A stretch of 19,323 nucleotides of DNA. Origin: JBNJEM01 sp051745935 (GTDB lineage Bacteria > Planctomycetota > Planctomycetia > Pirellulales > Pirellulaceae). Where the stretch lies: positions 1 to 19,323 of the forward strand of contig JBNJEM010000070.1 of NCBI GenBank assembly GCA_051745935.1. The letters run 5' to 3'. The notes beneath the pieces were generated by a model. It saw only the letters and a program-made list of their open reading frames with translations, was not told the DNA's origin and searched no databases. The number at the start of each line of letters is the position of its first letter. Position 1 is the first letter of the stretch. Of this stretch, positions 7,211 to 15,724 are shown piece by piece. Position numbers and translations under genes: made by a program.

Positions 7211-7702
7211 CTAGACCGCGCTAGCCGCGTCGGACGGATCGTAGAGAACGTCGAACTGCTTTCGTAACTCCCGGCGCATGTAATCGTCGGTGGCCGCTCG
7301 CTTCGGATACCGATCCTCCAAGGTATACCGATCCAGCACGAGGCGAGCGGTGACGATCATTTCGCCCTCTACCGTGGCCTCCGCCTTGAGCGTCGTGGTG
7401 GTTTCCGTCTGCTTTGTGACCGTTGCTCGAATGACGAGCCCCCGTCCCGGCTTGACAAAAGCCGAAAACTTGGCGTTCCGAACTTCCCGTAAGACCACCA
7501 TCGTGTGCGCGAAGTCCTCACTCTTGCGAATCAACCAGGCACTAGCTTGGTACATGGCTTCCAGTATCATCACGCCTGGCATGACCGGAAACCGGGGAAA
7601 ATGGTCGTGTAAGTACTCCTCCGACAACGTGAGCACTTTGATGGCGACAATGTGCTCGCCTTCAGCCAACTCCGTAATTCGGTCAATCAATGAGAATCGC
7701 AC
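7211..7702 (-). CDS. fabZ: 3-hydroxyacyl-ACP dehydratase FabZ family
   Basis: This 163-residue hotdog-fold protein would dehydrate 3-hydroxyacyl-ACP to trans-2-enoyl-ACP. The active-site segment DHFPRFPVMPGVMILEAMYQ (33-52) has catalytic His34 and Glu48 and the conserved MPG turn. The segment VVLREVRNAKFSAFVKPGRGL matches the substrate-groove strand pair of FabZ. The start is GTG at 7702, with a strong GGAGG 6 nt upstream; the nearby ATG is out of frame. A good promoter lies at 7847-7819. It is the first gene of the minus-strand fatty-acid block, followed by repeat copy 2 and the ACP gene. It and the FabZ-like protein at 5864-6418 look like diverged duplicates, only this one having the full catalytic pair. 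Confidence 0.9.
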   Translation of the reverse strand: MRFSLIDRITELAEGEHIVAIKVLTLSEEYLHDHFPRFPVMPGVMILEAMYQASAWLIRKSEDFAHTMVVLREVRNAKFSAFVKPGRGLVIRATVTKQTETTTTLKAEATVEGEMIVTARLVLDRYTLEDRYPKRAATDDYMRRELRKQFDVLYDPSDAASAV

Positions 7703-7818
7703 GTCATGCCTCCGCCATTACAGGGGGCACCTTTCGCCACCTCATGGGCTGAGTACCCTGACCAGAGTTTCTATTTAACATGTTCGCCCCCATAGGGCCA
7801 CCTTGCGCAAAGTACAAC

Positions 7819-7847
7819 AGTATACTCGGGTTTCCCAACCGCCACAA
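7819..7847 (-). promoter_or_regulatory. Sigma-70-type promoter for fabZ block
   Basis: On the minus strand TTGTGG (7847-7842) is followed by a 17-bp spacer and TATACT (7824-7819), five of six matches to the -10 consensus. Transcription would start near 7812 with a leader of about 110 nt before the GTG start of fabZ. Confidence 0.5.
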
Positions 7848-8413
7848 CCGAGATCCTGGACTTCCCTTATTGGCGGTAACCCCTCTTCAAGTCCGAGGTT
7901 ATCTCTCTTTCTCAATCGAGATACTCGCGGAATCCGGGCTCGCCAACTCATCGGAAATCGCATGGCCAGAACAGGCAGGGGGCGCGGCGCCCCAGCACAA
8001 CCAAGCCAAACGTCCCAGCGCCTTGTCGCGGCGGAGCGACGCAACATGCTTCCGCGAGCCCGGGGAAAGGCGGTCGAGACGCCTCATTCGCGACGAGACG
8101 GTCGCCCGTGGAGAACTGTGGAGAACTATAGACCGGCGGGAACCTTGAAAATGGAGTGGACGAGATGCCCAGGCTTTCGCTATTGCCGGAGGGCCTTCCA
8201 AGGCTTCTTCCGCGGGACATGCGGAACCGCGGCATCCAAACCATGGACGGCCGGGAGACGCCCGGCCGCTTACTTAGTCGCTTGCGGCGGCGTCACACAG
8301 AGATGATGAAACACGCTAGTGCTTTATCGTGGCTTTTTACAGCCAGCCATCACCTGGGTCCCCGCCGCCAAACGTCCCCAGGCAAACGAAAATCCGAGTG
8401 GTCTCGTGGCTTT
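7848..8413. other. Gene-poor stretch upstream of fabZ and downstream of trx
   Basis: No open frame here has a family signature or good start site. The stretch contains a near-tandem TGGAGAACTG/TGGAGAACTA pair around 8108-8127 and a strong hairpin at 8248-8268. No tRNA or dispersed repeat copy was seen. Confidence 0.45.
8248..8268. terminator. GC-rich hairpin downstream of thioredoxin gene
   Basis: CGGCCGGG, a 5-nt loop (AGACG) and CCCGGCCG form a perfect 8-bp stem. It is about 145 bp past the trx stop codon on the minus strand. There is no U-tract on either side, so it could end transcription only weakly or act as a 3' RNA stabiliser. Confidence 0.25.
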
Positions 8414-8734
8414 TTAGGCGGCATCCAATGCCTCTTGGATCTTCGCTTTCGGTTGAAGCCCTACAAACCGCTGTTGATCCTGGCCTCCCTTGAACAGAAT
8501 CAAGGTCGGGATGCTGAAAACCTGATATTGTTGGGCAATGTTCGGGCTTTCATCGATATTGAGCTTTCCCACCTTGACCTTACCGGCGTTCTCCGCGGCT
8601 AATTCCTCCACCATGGGAGCAATTTGCCGGCATGGCGCGCACCAAGTCGCCCAAAAGTCAACGAGTACTGGCTGCTCGGATTGCAGGACCTCGCTGGTGA
8701 AATTCTCATCCGTGTATGCTGCCACGTTACCCAT
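8414..8734 (-). CDS. trxA: Thioredoxin
   Basis: A 106-residue cytosolic thioredoxin that reduces protein disulfides. VLVDFWATWCAPCRQIAPMV (23-42) holds the redox pair Cys32 and Cys35 in a WCAPC active site; the commonest thioredoxin motif is WCGPC, and Ala in that place is a known variant. The cis-Pro loop is VFSIPTLILF (72-81, Pro76), followed by KGGQ and VGLQPKAKIQEAL at the C-terminus. The length is that of classic thioredoxin (about 105-110). The ATG at 8734 is chosen because the conserved fold begins here and AGGGAG lies about 10 nt upstream; the longer frame to 8974 adds Arg-rich sequence that overlaps the promoter. It is monocistronic, with no reductase gene nearby. Confidence 0.96.
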   Translation of the reverse strand: MGNVAAYTDENFTSEVLQSEQPVLVDFWATWCAPCRQIAPMVEELAAENAGKVKVGKLNIDESPNIAQQYQVFSIPTLILFKGGQDQQRFVGLQPKAKIQEALDAA

Positions 8735-8839
8735 GCTCAATGCTCTCCCTGGAAATATGAAGTGTGGATTGATTTTGCCCCAGTGGGCGAACCGATTGAC
8801 CAGCAGCGTCCGCCGGGCAACCGAAATCCCAGTTTGGCG

Positions 8840-8869
8840 ATTGTATCGACCGCGCTGTCGCGGTGTCAA
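8840..8869 (-). promoter_or_regulatory. Strong sigma-70-type promoter for thioredoxin gene
   Basis: On the minus strand a perfect TTGACA (8869-8864) is followed after 18 bp by TACAAT (8845-8840), five of six matches to the -10 box. Transcription would start near 8833, about 100 nt before the trxA ATG. This also supports the short start at 8734. Confidence 0.65.
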
Positions 8870-9031
8870 CCAATCGCGAGCCGAACACGGCCGCCTCGAA
8901 TGGGCCACGCGGCGTGACGCAACACGGTGGTGACGCGGCCGGGTTATCGCTGCCAGACCACCATAGCGGCACAACGGAAGGCGTGCAACGTGGGGCCGAG
9001 CGGTCGCGCCCGGTCTGGTTTGTTCAAGTCG

Positions 9032-10729
9032 TTACCATTTCAATCCGAACTGAGCGCCTCCGGAATCTCGCCCAACCCCTCCTTTGAGTGGCGCGGTTCG
9101 CTGGGCCGCTTGCTTGTCCCGCTGGGCCTTGATGGCATCTTCCTGCTCGTTCGCCGCTTCGGATTCTTCTTCAGGTTCTGGCAGGACGGCCTTGATGGAC
9201 AGGGCGATACGTTGGGCGTCGGGGTCGACGGAAAGCACTTTGACATCAACCTCTTGGCCTTCGGAGACCACGGCGCCCACGTTGGGGACCCGGCCGTGGG
9301 AGAGTTCAGAAATGTGGATCAAACCTTCCACGCCTGGGGCCAACTTGACGAAAGCGCCAAACTTGGCTGTTCGGGACACGGTTCCTTTGACCACCGTATC
9401 CACCGGGAATTTCTCTTCAACATTGTGCCAGGGATGATCCAGCAGATCTCGGTAGGAGAGTCCGATTTTTCCGGTTTGCTTGTCAATTCTTTCGATTTTG
9501 ACTCGAATCTGTTGGCCGACTTGCAGCACTTCACTTGGATGATCGACCCTGTCCCAGCTGAGTTGGCTGATGTGGACCAGGCCGTCAATGCCTCCAATAT
9601 CGACAAAGGCCCCGAACGCCATGATTTTTCGTACGACGCCTTCGACCACCTGGCCCACTTCCAGGCTTTCGAGCAACTGGCGCCGGGCTTCTTCTTTTTC
9701 CCGCTCCAAAACGGCGCGGCGGCTGAGCACGAGGTTCTTGCGTTTCGGGTTGATTTCGGTGACCACGCAGAGCATTTTCTGATCGACGTATTCCGCGTAG
9801 TCCTCCACGCGGAACAGCGCGATCTGGCTGGCGGGAATGAAACCTCGCAACCCGCCCACTTTGCATTCCAGTCCCCCCGTATTCGCGCCCGTAATCCGCG
9901 TTTCGACAACCATGCCCTCGACCAAATCCGACCAATTGTCCACGGCCACCGCGGCGCCAGGAACGGCCACTTCGTACAGCCCATCATCAGCAGAGTATGA
10001 TTTAACGATAACTTCCACCTCCGCGCCCAGCTCCGGAGGTTCGGGAAACTGTCGTAGCGAGGCCACCCCTTCACTCCGCGCGTCCAAAGAGACAAACACA
10101 TTGTCGCCATTGATTCGCGAGATCCTCGCCTGGTGCCGCGATTCCAATTCCAGCGGCGTTCCCATCCCCTCGCCGGTGGACGCGGTAAGCATTTCGTCCA
10201 GCGAGGCATCATCCAGCGCGGCGGCCAACTCTTGCTCCACGTCCGCCGGGATGGAATCACGAGCCGAAGGAACCGGAATCGGCCCGCCCGGGCCAGATTT
10301 CATGTCCTCCACACCCCCTGGTACGTCCGACTCTTGGTCTGGCTTGTCTTGCGACGTGGCCGCTGAGCCGGCTTCATTTTGGGGCGCGGTTCCCTCCGCC
10401 CGCCCGCGGCGGGAACCAACCTGGATCTTGCGGCGCTGGGGTCCCGTCTCCGAGGATGCTTGGTCCGCCTCCCCGTTTTCACCCCGAACCGGGCTCTCCG
10501 ACCGGGAAGGCCCACCAGCCGCTCCGTTTTCTGGTTCCGCAGCGTGCTCCTCCATCGACTCGGCCGGGCGATTCGGATCATCGGCAGCTTGATCTTGAGT
10601 TCGCGCAACCGTATCGGTCGGATGACCAGAACCAGTGGGCGACGGAGTGGGCTGAATGGGGTGGGTGTTAGACGCCGATTCAGGCTGTTGCTGCTGCTGA
10701 GCCGAAGCCTTGGAAGATTCGTTGTTCAT
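9032..10729 (-). CDS. S1-domain RNA-binding protein (four S1 repeats)
   Basis: This is a 565-residue protein. Residues 1-190 are low-complexity (Gln, Ser, Pro, Glu-rich, with QQQQQ at 11-15) and probably disordered. Four S1 OB-fold repeats follow: about 197-256, 270-338, 357-427 and 443-514. The last two are the most canonical (GVVRKIMAFGAFVDIGGIDG, LVHISQLSWDRV; GTVSRTAKFGAFVKLAPGVEG, LIHISELSHGRV). The tail after 515 is acidic then basic, ending APLKGGVGRDSGGAQFGLKW. The architecture suggests single-stranded RNA binding linked to translation, like ribosomal protein S1, but a separate S1 gene end lies at 18981-19323, so this is probably a paralogue. The ATG at 10729 is preferred to the TTG at 10765; neither has a good Shine-Dalgarno. 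Confidence 0.85.
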   Translation of the reverse strand: MNNESSKASAQQQQQPESASNTHPIQPTPSPTGSGHPTDTVARTQDQAADDPNRPAESMEEHAAEPENGAAGGPSRSESPVRGENGEADQASSETGPQRRKIQVGSRRGRAEGTAPQNEAGSAATSQDKPDQESDVPGGVEDMKSGPGGPIPVPSARDSIPADVEQELAAALDDASLDEMLTASTGEGMGTPLELESRHQARISRINGDNVFVSLDARSEGVASLRQFPEPPELGAEVEVIVKSYSADDGLYEVAVPGAAVAVDNWSDLVEGMVVETRITGANTGGLECKVGGLRGFIPASQIALFRVEDYAEYVDQKMLCVVTEINPKRKNLVLSRRAVLEREKEEARRQLLESLEVGQVVEGVVRKIMAFGAFVDIGGIDGLVHISQLSWDRVDHPSEVLQVGQQIRVKIERIDKQTGKIGLSYRDLLDHPWHNVEEKFPVDTVVKGTVSRTAKFGAFVKLAPGVEGLIHISELSHGRVPNVGAVVSEGQEVDVKVLSVDPDAQRIALSIKAVLPEPEEESEAANEQEDAIKAQRDKQAAQRTAPLKGGVGRDSGGAQFGLKW

Positions 10730-10900
10730 CACATCGAGATCCGGAATCAGTTGACCAAAAAACAAGAGCGCGCCGGCCGCCCATCACGCAACGGCGGGGC
10801 CGCCAAAACTCCCTGGGCACGGAGGCAACCCGAGCGGTTCTTCCATTGTTTGTCAGTGTACCAACAACCTCGCTGAAACGGTAGGCACCTCGAGGCGAAT

Positions 10901-11004
10901 TATATTTCAGGCGGTTGAATTGTTCCGAGTGGAACGCTGCCCGACGCAAGCCGTCCTCCCGTTGGTCGGACTCGCGGCGGAGAAAGTCATCCGCGACCGG
11001 CGAT
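10901..11004 (+). repeat. Dispersed 104-bp oriented repeat, copy 3
   Basis: Starts TATATTTCAGGCGGTTG and ends CGCGACCGGCGAT; ungapped alignment to the other copies. It lies between the divergent S1-domain gene and the outer-membrane-like gene and points toward the latter, whose start is about 118 nt downstream. The flanking tail differs from the other copies by a CCCCCGGGCCC stretch. Confidence 0.9.
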
Positions 11005-11041
11005 ATTTAGGCCCCCGGGCCCGGTGGAATCTGGATCCATC

Positions 11042-11070
11042 TTGACGCGGGCGGGCGGCTTTGCTATCTA
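11042..11070 (+). promoter_or_regulatory. Possible promoter for the outer-membrane-like gene pair
   Basis: TTGACG (11042-11047, five of six matches) is followed after 17 bp by a poor -10 box TATCTA (11065-11070). It lies downstream of repeat copy 3, so copy 3 would not be in this transcript. Confidence 0.35.
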
Positions 11071-11121
11071 GCGCCACCTGCTTTCAGATCCGTCTGTTAT
11101 CGTCATTTTGTCGTCAATGGC

Positions 11122-12519
11122 TTGAGCCTCCTCGTGGAACATCTGTCAAAACCACCGTTGTGTTTGTTTGCCCTGGGCATCATTGTCGCGGCAGGTCGTC
11201 TGTGGGCGCAGCCGAGCGTTCGATTCCCCGACACGAATGCAGCGGCGTACCCCTCGGGGGCACCCCCCTCGAACAACGTACCGCGGTCTGGCGCCACGGG
11301 GTCGCCAAGGGCTGGTGGCTCACCCGCCTCGAGCTTGGGCGTGCCATTCGATCCGTACTCATCGAATCCGGGAACGGGGGCAGCGACTCCATCGTTCAGC
11401 CAACCACCGGTCGGCGGTGGAACCGGTTCGCCCTCCGCGACACCGTCCCCCCCGCCTTCTGGTGGGCCCCCTGCCTATCCGGGAACGGGGAGTGGGAGCA
11501 CGGGCGTGCCGGGGGCGGGGTCCCCCGGGCCGAATGCGAGCCCCGGGTCTTATTCACAACCTTATACGGGCGTGCCGGGGGCGGGCTCCCCCGGGCCGAA
11601 TGCGAGCTCTGGGCCTTATTCACAGCCTTATGGGGGCTACCCACCCGGTGCCGCGCCGGGCACCGCGCCGCCGGCCCTATATCCGGACGGTTGGAACGTG
11701 GGGAATTGGTCTCCGCAGAGCATCCGGTTCCTCACCCCCCGAGTACGTTCCACGTATGTGAATGGTGGCGACAGCGCGAACGAGCTTGGTATTCACGATT
11801 TTGATTTTTCCGTGGCGGCTACATTTCCGGATTTTCTTTACAGCAATCAGCCGCTCTACGTGGTCCCCTCGTTTTCGCTGCACTTATGGCAGGGCCCTCA
11901 ACCCCCTCATGGGGATTTACCGGCCAATGCCTACAGCGCGTTTTTGGATACGGGCTGGTCAACGGATCCGACCAAGCCACTGGGCGGGGAAGTCGGGGTG
12001 CGAGTGGGGATTTTCAGCGATTTCAATACGTTCAACACGAACAGCTTTCGCATCATGGGGCAGGGGTTGTTTCGTTTGCGTGCCACGCCGACCACCGTTG
12101 TGCGTGGTGGCGTGTCCTACATTAACCGAAACAAGTTGAAACTACTGCCCGCTTTTGGGCTCTTATGGACGCCCAACTCACAGACCCGCTTTGATGTTTT
12201 CTTCCCGCGTCCCAAACTGGCGCAACGGCTCACGACATTGGGCACGCAGGATGTGTGGTGGTACGTGGGCGGCGAATATGGCGGTGGGGCGTGGACGATA
12301 GAGCGAGCGGACGGGTCGAGCGATCGGATTGACATCAACGACATTCGTCTGACTCTCGGCGTCGAGTGGGGCCAGGCTTCCCGGCTACAAGAGGGGCGAC
12401 GCACTGGGTTTTTGGAAGCAGGGTGGGTGACCGAGCGGGAAATCATTTATGTCAGACACCCTGAGTTGTCGCCATCGATGGACGATACGTTCATGTTCCG
12501 GGCTGGGTGGAACTACTAA
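11122..12519 (+). CDS. Exported Pro/Gly-rich protein with C-terminal beta-barrel-like domain
   Basis: A 465-residue protein. Residues about 10-29 (PPLCLFALGIIVAAGRLWA, then Q) form a Sec signal peptide. Residues 30-185 are very rich in Gly, Pro and Ser, with two tandem 22-residue repeats (TGVPGAGSPGPNAS and following) at about 127-170. The remainder has alternating hydrophobic/aromatic strands (PLYVVPSFSLHLWQG, RIMGQGLFRLRATPTTVVRGG, GFLEAGWVTEREIIYV) and ends DDTFMFRAGWNY, a terminal aromatic as in outer-membrane barrels. I infer an outer-membrane or cell-surface protein of unknown role. The start is uncertain: TTG at 11122 (used here) or GTG at 11134; neither has a clear Shine-Dalgarno. The next gene is a paralogue, 99 bp on. 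Confidence 0.75.
   Translation: MSLLVEHLSKPPLCLFALGIIVAAGRLWAQPSVRFPDTNAAAYPSGAPPSNNVPRSGATGSPRAGGSPASSLGVPFDPYSSNPGTGAATPSFSQPPVGGGTGSPSATPSPPPSGGPPAYPGTGSGSTGVPGAGSPGPNASPGSYSQPYTGVPGAGSPGPNASSGPYSQPYGGYPPGAAPGTAPPALYPDGWNVGNWSPQSIRFLTPRVRSTYVNGGDSANELGIHDFDFSVAATFPDFLYSNQPLYVVPSFSLHLWQGPQPPHGDLPANAYSAFLDTGWSTDPTKPLGGEVGVRVGIFSDFNTFNTNSFRIMGQGLFRLRATPTTVVRGGVSYINRNKLKLLPAFGLLWTPNSQTRFDVFFPRPKLAQRLTTLGTQDVWWYVGGEYGGGAWTIERADGSSDRIDINDIRLTLGVEWGQASRLQEGRRTGFLEAGWVTEREIIYVRHPELSPSMDDTFMFRAGWNY
11501..11632 (+). repeat. Two tandem 66-bp repeats inside the coding region
   Basis: Units 11501-11566 and 11567-11632 begin CGGGCGTGCCGGGGGCGGG and differ by a few substitutions. They keep the reading frame and encode two 22-residue Gly/Pro/Ser/Asn units, so copy number could change without breaking the protein. 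Confidence 0.85.
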
Positions 12520-12618
12520 ATGCCATCGGAAAACAGAGGTGTTTTTTGCAATGCTGGGGTTAGTGCCACCGGGCTGCGTGGATTGCCGCCTCGTGAAGTA
12601 CAACGGAACATGGTAGCC

Positions 12619-13725
12619 ATGAATTGTTTTTTGCGCGCAATGGCGACGATTTTCGGGCTGGTCGTCGTGACGCACTGCGCGCGGGGGCAAGGCATGCCAC
12701 GCCAGCCCTCGCCGGATTCAACGTTTGGGGTCGAGGAGCCAGGGTTTCTTCCGAGCCCCGCTCCGCGGGTGCGTTTGCCCGAGGAGAATTGGCACGCCGG
12801 CTCCTCGGGCTCGCACTTGCCACCACCTCCCGGCTGGAGCACCAGCCAGTTCGCTAGTTTTGGGGGGGAAAGCGGCCGTTCCCCGGAATCCGAACCATTA
12901 CTCTCGAGCGATGAACTGGCCATGGAAACCGGGCGCGTTTCCTCGCACAAGAGTGGTTTTTTCCAAAAACTCGCGATCAACAGCAACTGGATTCATCGAG
13001 GGGGCGGCAATAATTGGGGTCTGATCGAAAACGAGCTGTTTTTGACCGTTGCGCTGCCCCTTCCGTCCCGCGACTTTCCGTTAATGATCACCTCCGGTTT
13101 TGACACCGTGTTGCTCAACGGTCCTTCGACCCCGGATTTGCCGCCACGGCTTTACGATGGTTATGTCGACTTCATGTGGCTTCCCAAACTGTCGGAGCGA
13201 TGGCTCGGCATCCTGTCCGTAGCGCCGGGGGTGTACAGCGATTTTGATTCCGTCCAGGATGACGCCTTTCGAGTGAAAGCCAAGGCGCTGGCTCGCGTCG
13301 ACCTCGTGCCGGAACGAGTACAAGTGTTGTTCGGTATCCTTTACCTTGACCGCGACGATGTCAACTGGTTGCCAGCAGGCGGTGTGATTTGGGACCCCAA
13401 CGACGACATTCATCTGGAACTAGTATTCCCTCAGCCACAATTCGCCTATCGGCTGACCAGCAGTGGTCTCTTCGAGGATTGGTGCTATCTGGCGGGTGAG
13501 TTTGGTGGGGACACGTGGTCGATTCGGCGAGGTGTTGACGAGTTTGACATGGTAACCTACGTCGACTGGCGTCTTTTTTTGGGGCTTGAGCGAAGACGGC
13601 CGGGGGGAGCCGCGCAGCGGGTGGAAGTGGGTTACGTCTTTGGACGTGAGATTAAGTTTGATTCGCCGTCTCCCGACGCGTTGGCTGACGACACCTTCAT
13701 GGTACGAGCAGGCGTTGATTTCTAA
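12619..13725 (+). CDS. Exported beta-barrel-like protein, paralogue of the upstream gene
   Basis: A 368-residue protein. Residues 1-25 (MNCFLRAMATIFGLVVVTHC, then ARGQG) look like a signal peptide. A Pro/Ser/Glu-rich stretch follows to about 90, then beta-strand-like segments (GLIENELFLTVALPLP, PLMITSGFDTVLL, RWLGILSVAPGVYSDF). Its C-terminal third aligns with that of the upstream gene: YLAGEFGGDTWSIRRG with YVGGEYGGGAWTIERA, VEVGYVFGREIKF with LEAGWVTEREIIY, and DDTFMVRAGVDF with DDTFMFRAGWNY. This supports tandem duplication and a shared barrel end. An in-frame ATG at 12520 directly abuts the upstream stop and could permit coupling, but it would place 33 non-hydrophobic residues before the signal peptide, so 12619 is preferred. 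The function is unknown. Confidence 0.75.
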   Translation: MNCFLRAMATIFGLVVVTHCARGQGMPRQPSPDSTFGVEEPGFLPSPAPRVRLPEENWHAGSSGSHLPPPPGWSTSQFASFGGESGRSPESEPLLSSDELAMETGRVSSHKSGFFQKLAINSNWIHRGGGNNWGLIENELFLTVALPLPSRDFPLMITSGFDTVLLNGPSTPDLPPRLYDGYVDFMWLPKLSERWLGILSVAPGVYSDFDSVQDDAFRVKAKALARVDLVPERVQVLFGILYLDRDDVNWLPAGGVIWDPNDDIHLELVFPQPQFAYRLTSSGLFEDWCYLAGEFGGDTWSIRRGVDEFDMVTYVDWRLFLGLERRRPGGAAQRVEVGYVFGREIKFDSPSPDALADDTFMVRAGVDF

Positions 13726-13830
13726 GAGGCGAGGAGCGGCGTGATGGTTGGTTCCCGCCCGGAAGCGGCTGCCCCGCGCCGAACACCTCGGGCCGACGAG
13801 CCAGGCTGTCCGGTTGGATTCCGTCTGATG

Positions 13831-13959
13831 GTAGCCGTTCACGGGTGACGGGAGCTGGACACGGGAGCCGGCATTTGCACTTCGAAACCCCTTTCTTGAA
13901 GATGTGCAATGGAAGGGCGAACGTCCGCGGATATCCGCCTCTTCTCCGTGAACGGTTCC
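13831..13959. mobile_element. Miniature inverted-repeat element, short copy (IS66-like ends)
   Basis: The element starts GTAGCCGTTCACG and ends CGTGAACGGTTCC; the inverse of the right end is GGAACCGTTCACG, 10 of 13 matches to the left end. Flanks are GTCTGATG (13823-13830) and GTCTGCTT (13960-13967), a partly decayed 8-bp duplication. Its interior (TTTGCAC...GTGCAA, then GCGAACGTCCGCGGA) is shared with the copy at 17129-17381. It is non-coding and lies between the convergent genes ending at 13725 and 14018. Confidence 0.75.
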
Positions 13960-14017
13960 GTCTGCTTGGATTCCCGTTTGGCGACCGGACCTTGCCGCCA
14001 GGCGGGGAGGAGCCCGA

Positions 14018-15394
14018 TCAACCAGCATCCACCGCCGACTCGATCCCAAGCCGTTTCATTTTTTTGTAGAGCGTGGTCCGATTGATTCCCAACGTTTCGG
14101 CTGTCAGGTTGCGATTCCAGTCATTGCTTCGCAGCACGCCCAGAATGATTTGACGTTCCGGACCGGCCAATGCTTCTTTAAGCGTCTGGCCGGTCATGGG
14201 GGAGGCGGGGATGGTCGAGCCGGCTGTAAGTTGTTCTGGAAGGTCCTCGACGGCGACGATGGGACCTTTTCCCAGCAACACGGCCCGCTCGATCACATTC
14301 TGTAATTCACGCACGTTGCCCGGCCACTGGTACTGTTGCAGCGCCGCCATGGCTTCGTCGCTGAATCCGCGCACGTCCTTTTGAGCATCTTCGCTTACTT
14401 CTCGCAGGAAATGTTCGGCGAGTGGTGGGATATCCGCGATCCGTTCACGCAGTGAAGGCAATTCGATGTTGATGACATTGACGCGATAGTAGAGATCTTG
14501 CCGGAATTTTCCGTCCGCCACCGCCTGGGCGAGATCCTCGTTGGTGGCCAAGATGACCCGCGTGTTGACTTCATGCGTCTTGGTGCCGCCAACCTGCTCA
14601 AACGCGAATTCCTGCAACACTCGCAGCAACTTGACTTGCATATGCTGGCTCGACGTCCCGATCTCGTCCAGGAAAACCGTGCCGCCGTCGGCCTGCTTGA
14701 ACTTTCCGATTTTATCGGTGGCGGCGCCTGTAAAGGCCCCGGCGACATGTCCAAACAATTCGCTTTCGAGCAGCGATTCGGGCAGCGCGCCGCACGCCAC
14801 TTCCACGAATGGCCCGTCCCGTCGCCCGCTTCGGCGATGGATCGCGCGCGCGATCAAGGACTTTCCGGTGCCGGATTCCCCCGTGATCAAGATGGTGGCC
14901 TTGGTATCAGCCACACTGTCGATCATGTCGAAGACCCGTTGCATGCGGCGGTCGTGTCCGATGATGTTTTCCATTCCGTAACGGCGGTCCAGCTGTTCCT
15001 TCAGCTGCTGGTTTTCTTGCACCACCTTTCGCTGGGATAGGGCCCGGTCAATGGCCATCTCCAGCTCCTGGTCGATCAGGGGTTTGGTCAGCAGGTCGAA
15101 GGCCCCCGCGCGGATTGCCTCCACGCCCGTTTCGACGGTTCCGTACCCGGTTAGCAGGATGACCGGAACCTGCGGATACTTTCGCCGGCTGTGGGCCAAT
15201 AAATCGAATCCATCCCCGTCTTGCAGGCGGACATCGGCCAACAGCAATTCTGGCGGTTCCACCTCGAGCTGCTCTTTGGCTTCCTGGTAGCCAGCGGCCG
15301 CGGTGATCTCGTAACCCTGTTCGCGCAGCCAACCGGTCATTGAATCAAGCAAGCAACGATCATCGTCAACAAGGAGCAGAGAACCCTTCGTCAT
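14018..15394 (-). CDS. NtrC-family sigma-54-dependent response regulator
   Basis: A 458-residue transcription activator with three domains. The receiver (1-120) has the acidic pair Asp10/Asp11, phospho-acceptor Asp54 in LLADVRLQDGDGF, LLTGYG (80-85) and Lys104 in LLTKP. The AAA+ sigma-54 interaction domain (about 142-370) has Walker A GESGTGKS (172-179), the sigma-54-contacting GAFTGA loop (219-224), Walker B GGTVFLDE (237-244) and the arginine-finger region FRQDLYYRVNV. A Fis-type helix-turn-helix ends the protein (NRNLTAETLGINRTTLYKKM). It should activate sigma-54 promoters on phosphorylation, but the partner kinase is not in the window. AAGG lies about 10 nt before the ATG. Its 3' end is close to the short inverted-repeat element. 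Confidence 0.96.
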   Translation of the reverse strand: MTKGSLLLVDDDRCLLDSMTGWLREQGYEITAAAGYQEAKEQLEVEPPELLLADVRLQDGDGFDLLAHSRRKYPQVPVILLTGYGTVETGVEAIRAGAFDLLTKPLIDQELEMAIDRALSQRKVVQENQQLKEQLDRRYGMENIIGHDRRMQRVFDMIDSVADTKATILITGESGTGKSLIARAIHRRSGRRDGPFVEVACGALPESLLESELFGHVAGAFTGAATDKIGKFKQADGGTVFLDEIGTSSQHMQVKLLRVLQEFAFEQVGGTKTHEVNTRVILATNEDLAQAVADGKFRQDLYYRVNVINIELPSLRERIADIPPLAEHFLREVSEDAQKDVRGFSDEAMAALQQYQWPGNVRELQNVIERAVLLGKGPIVAVEDLPEQLTAGSTIPASPMTGQTLKEALAGPERQIILGVLRSNDWNRNLTAETLGINRTTLYKKMKRLGIESAVDAG

Positions 15395-15418
15395 CTTGGC
15401 GAACCTTCGTGTAAGCGT

Positions 15419-15724
15419 CTACATTGTGGCATGTGCGTTTGCGTCCGCGAGCGCATCGATACGCCGCCGGGCGGCAAAGCGGACCCCGCGACCCCCAAGC
15501 ACGCCGCGCGCCGCGGGCCGGAACAAGAGCCCGTGTGGCGTTTTCTCACTCAAACGTAGCTCAAAATGGCGCTGTTCGCTTTTAGCGACACGAAAGTTTC
15601 CCGGCCCGTTGGCCGCCTGAAGCAGAACGGCAGACCGGTTGTCGCGGACCACCGACCACCCCGGCGCCCGCTTCCCCCTGGCGCCCTCGCCTGGGTTGCA
15701 CCCATCGGTTTTATATGGTTTCAT
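15419..15724 (-). CDS. Possible small hypothetical protein upstream of the NtrC-type gene
   Basis: An open frame of 101 residues ending 24 bp before the NtrC-type start on the same strand, in an otherwise empty 930-bp spacer. The translation starts MKPYKTDGCNPGEG and contains SVVRDNRSAVLLQAANGPGNF and RVAKSEQRHFELRLSEKTP, then an Arg-rich end. Codon use is not implausible and a G-rich tract precedes the ATG, but no family is recognised. It may be chance in GC-rich DNA. Confidence 0.3.
   Translation of the reverse strand: MKPYKTDGCNPGEGARGKRAPGWSVVRDNRSAVLLQAANGPGNFRVAKSEQRHFELRLSEKTPHGLLFRPAARGVLGGRGVRFAARRRIDALADANAHATM

Noticed and set aside
8927..10000. A 357-residue plus-strand open frame.
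   Set aside because: It is the complement of the S1-domain gene; its composition mirrors the S1 repeats and it has no start signal.
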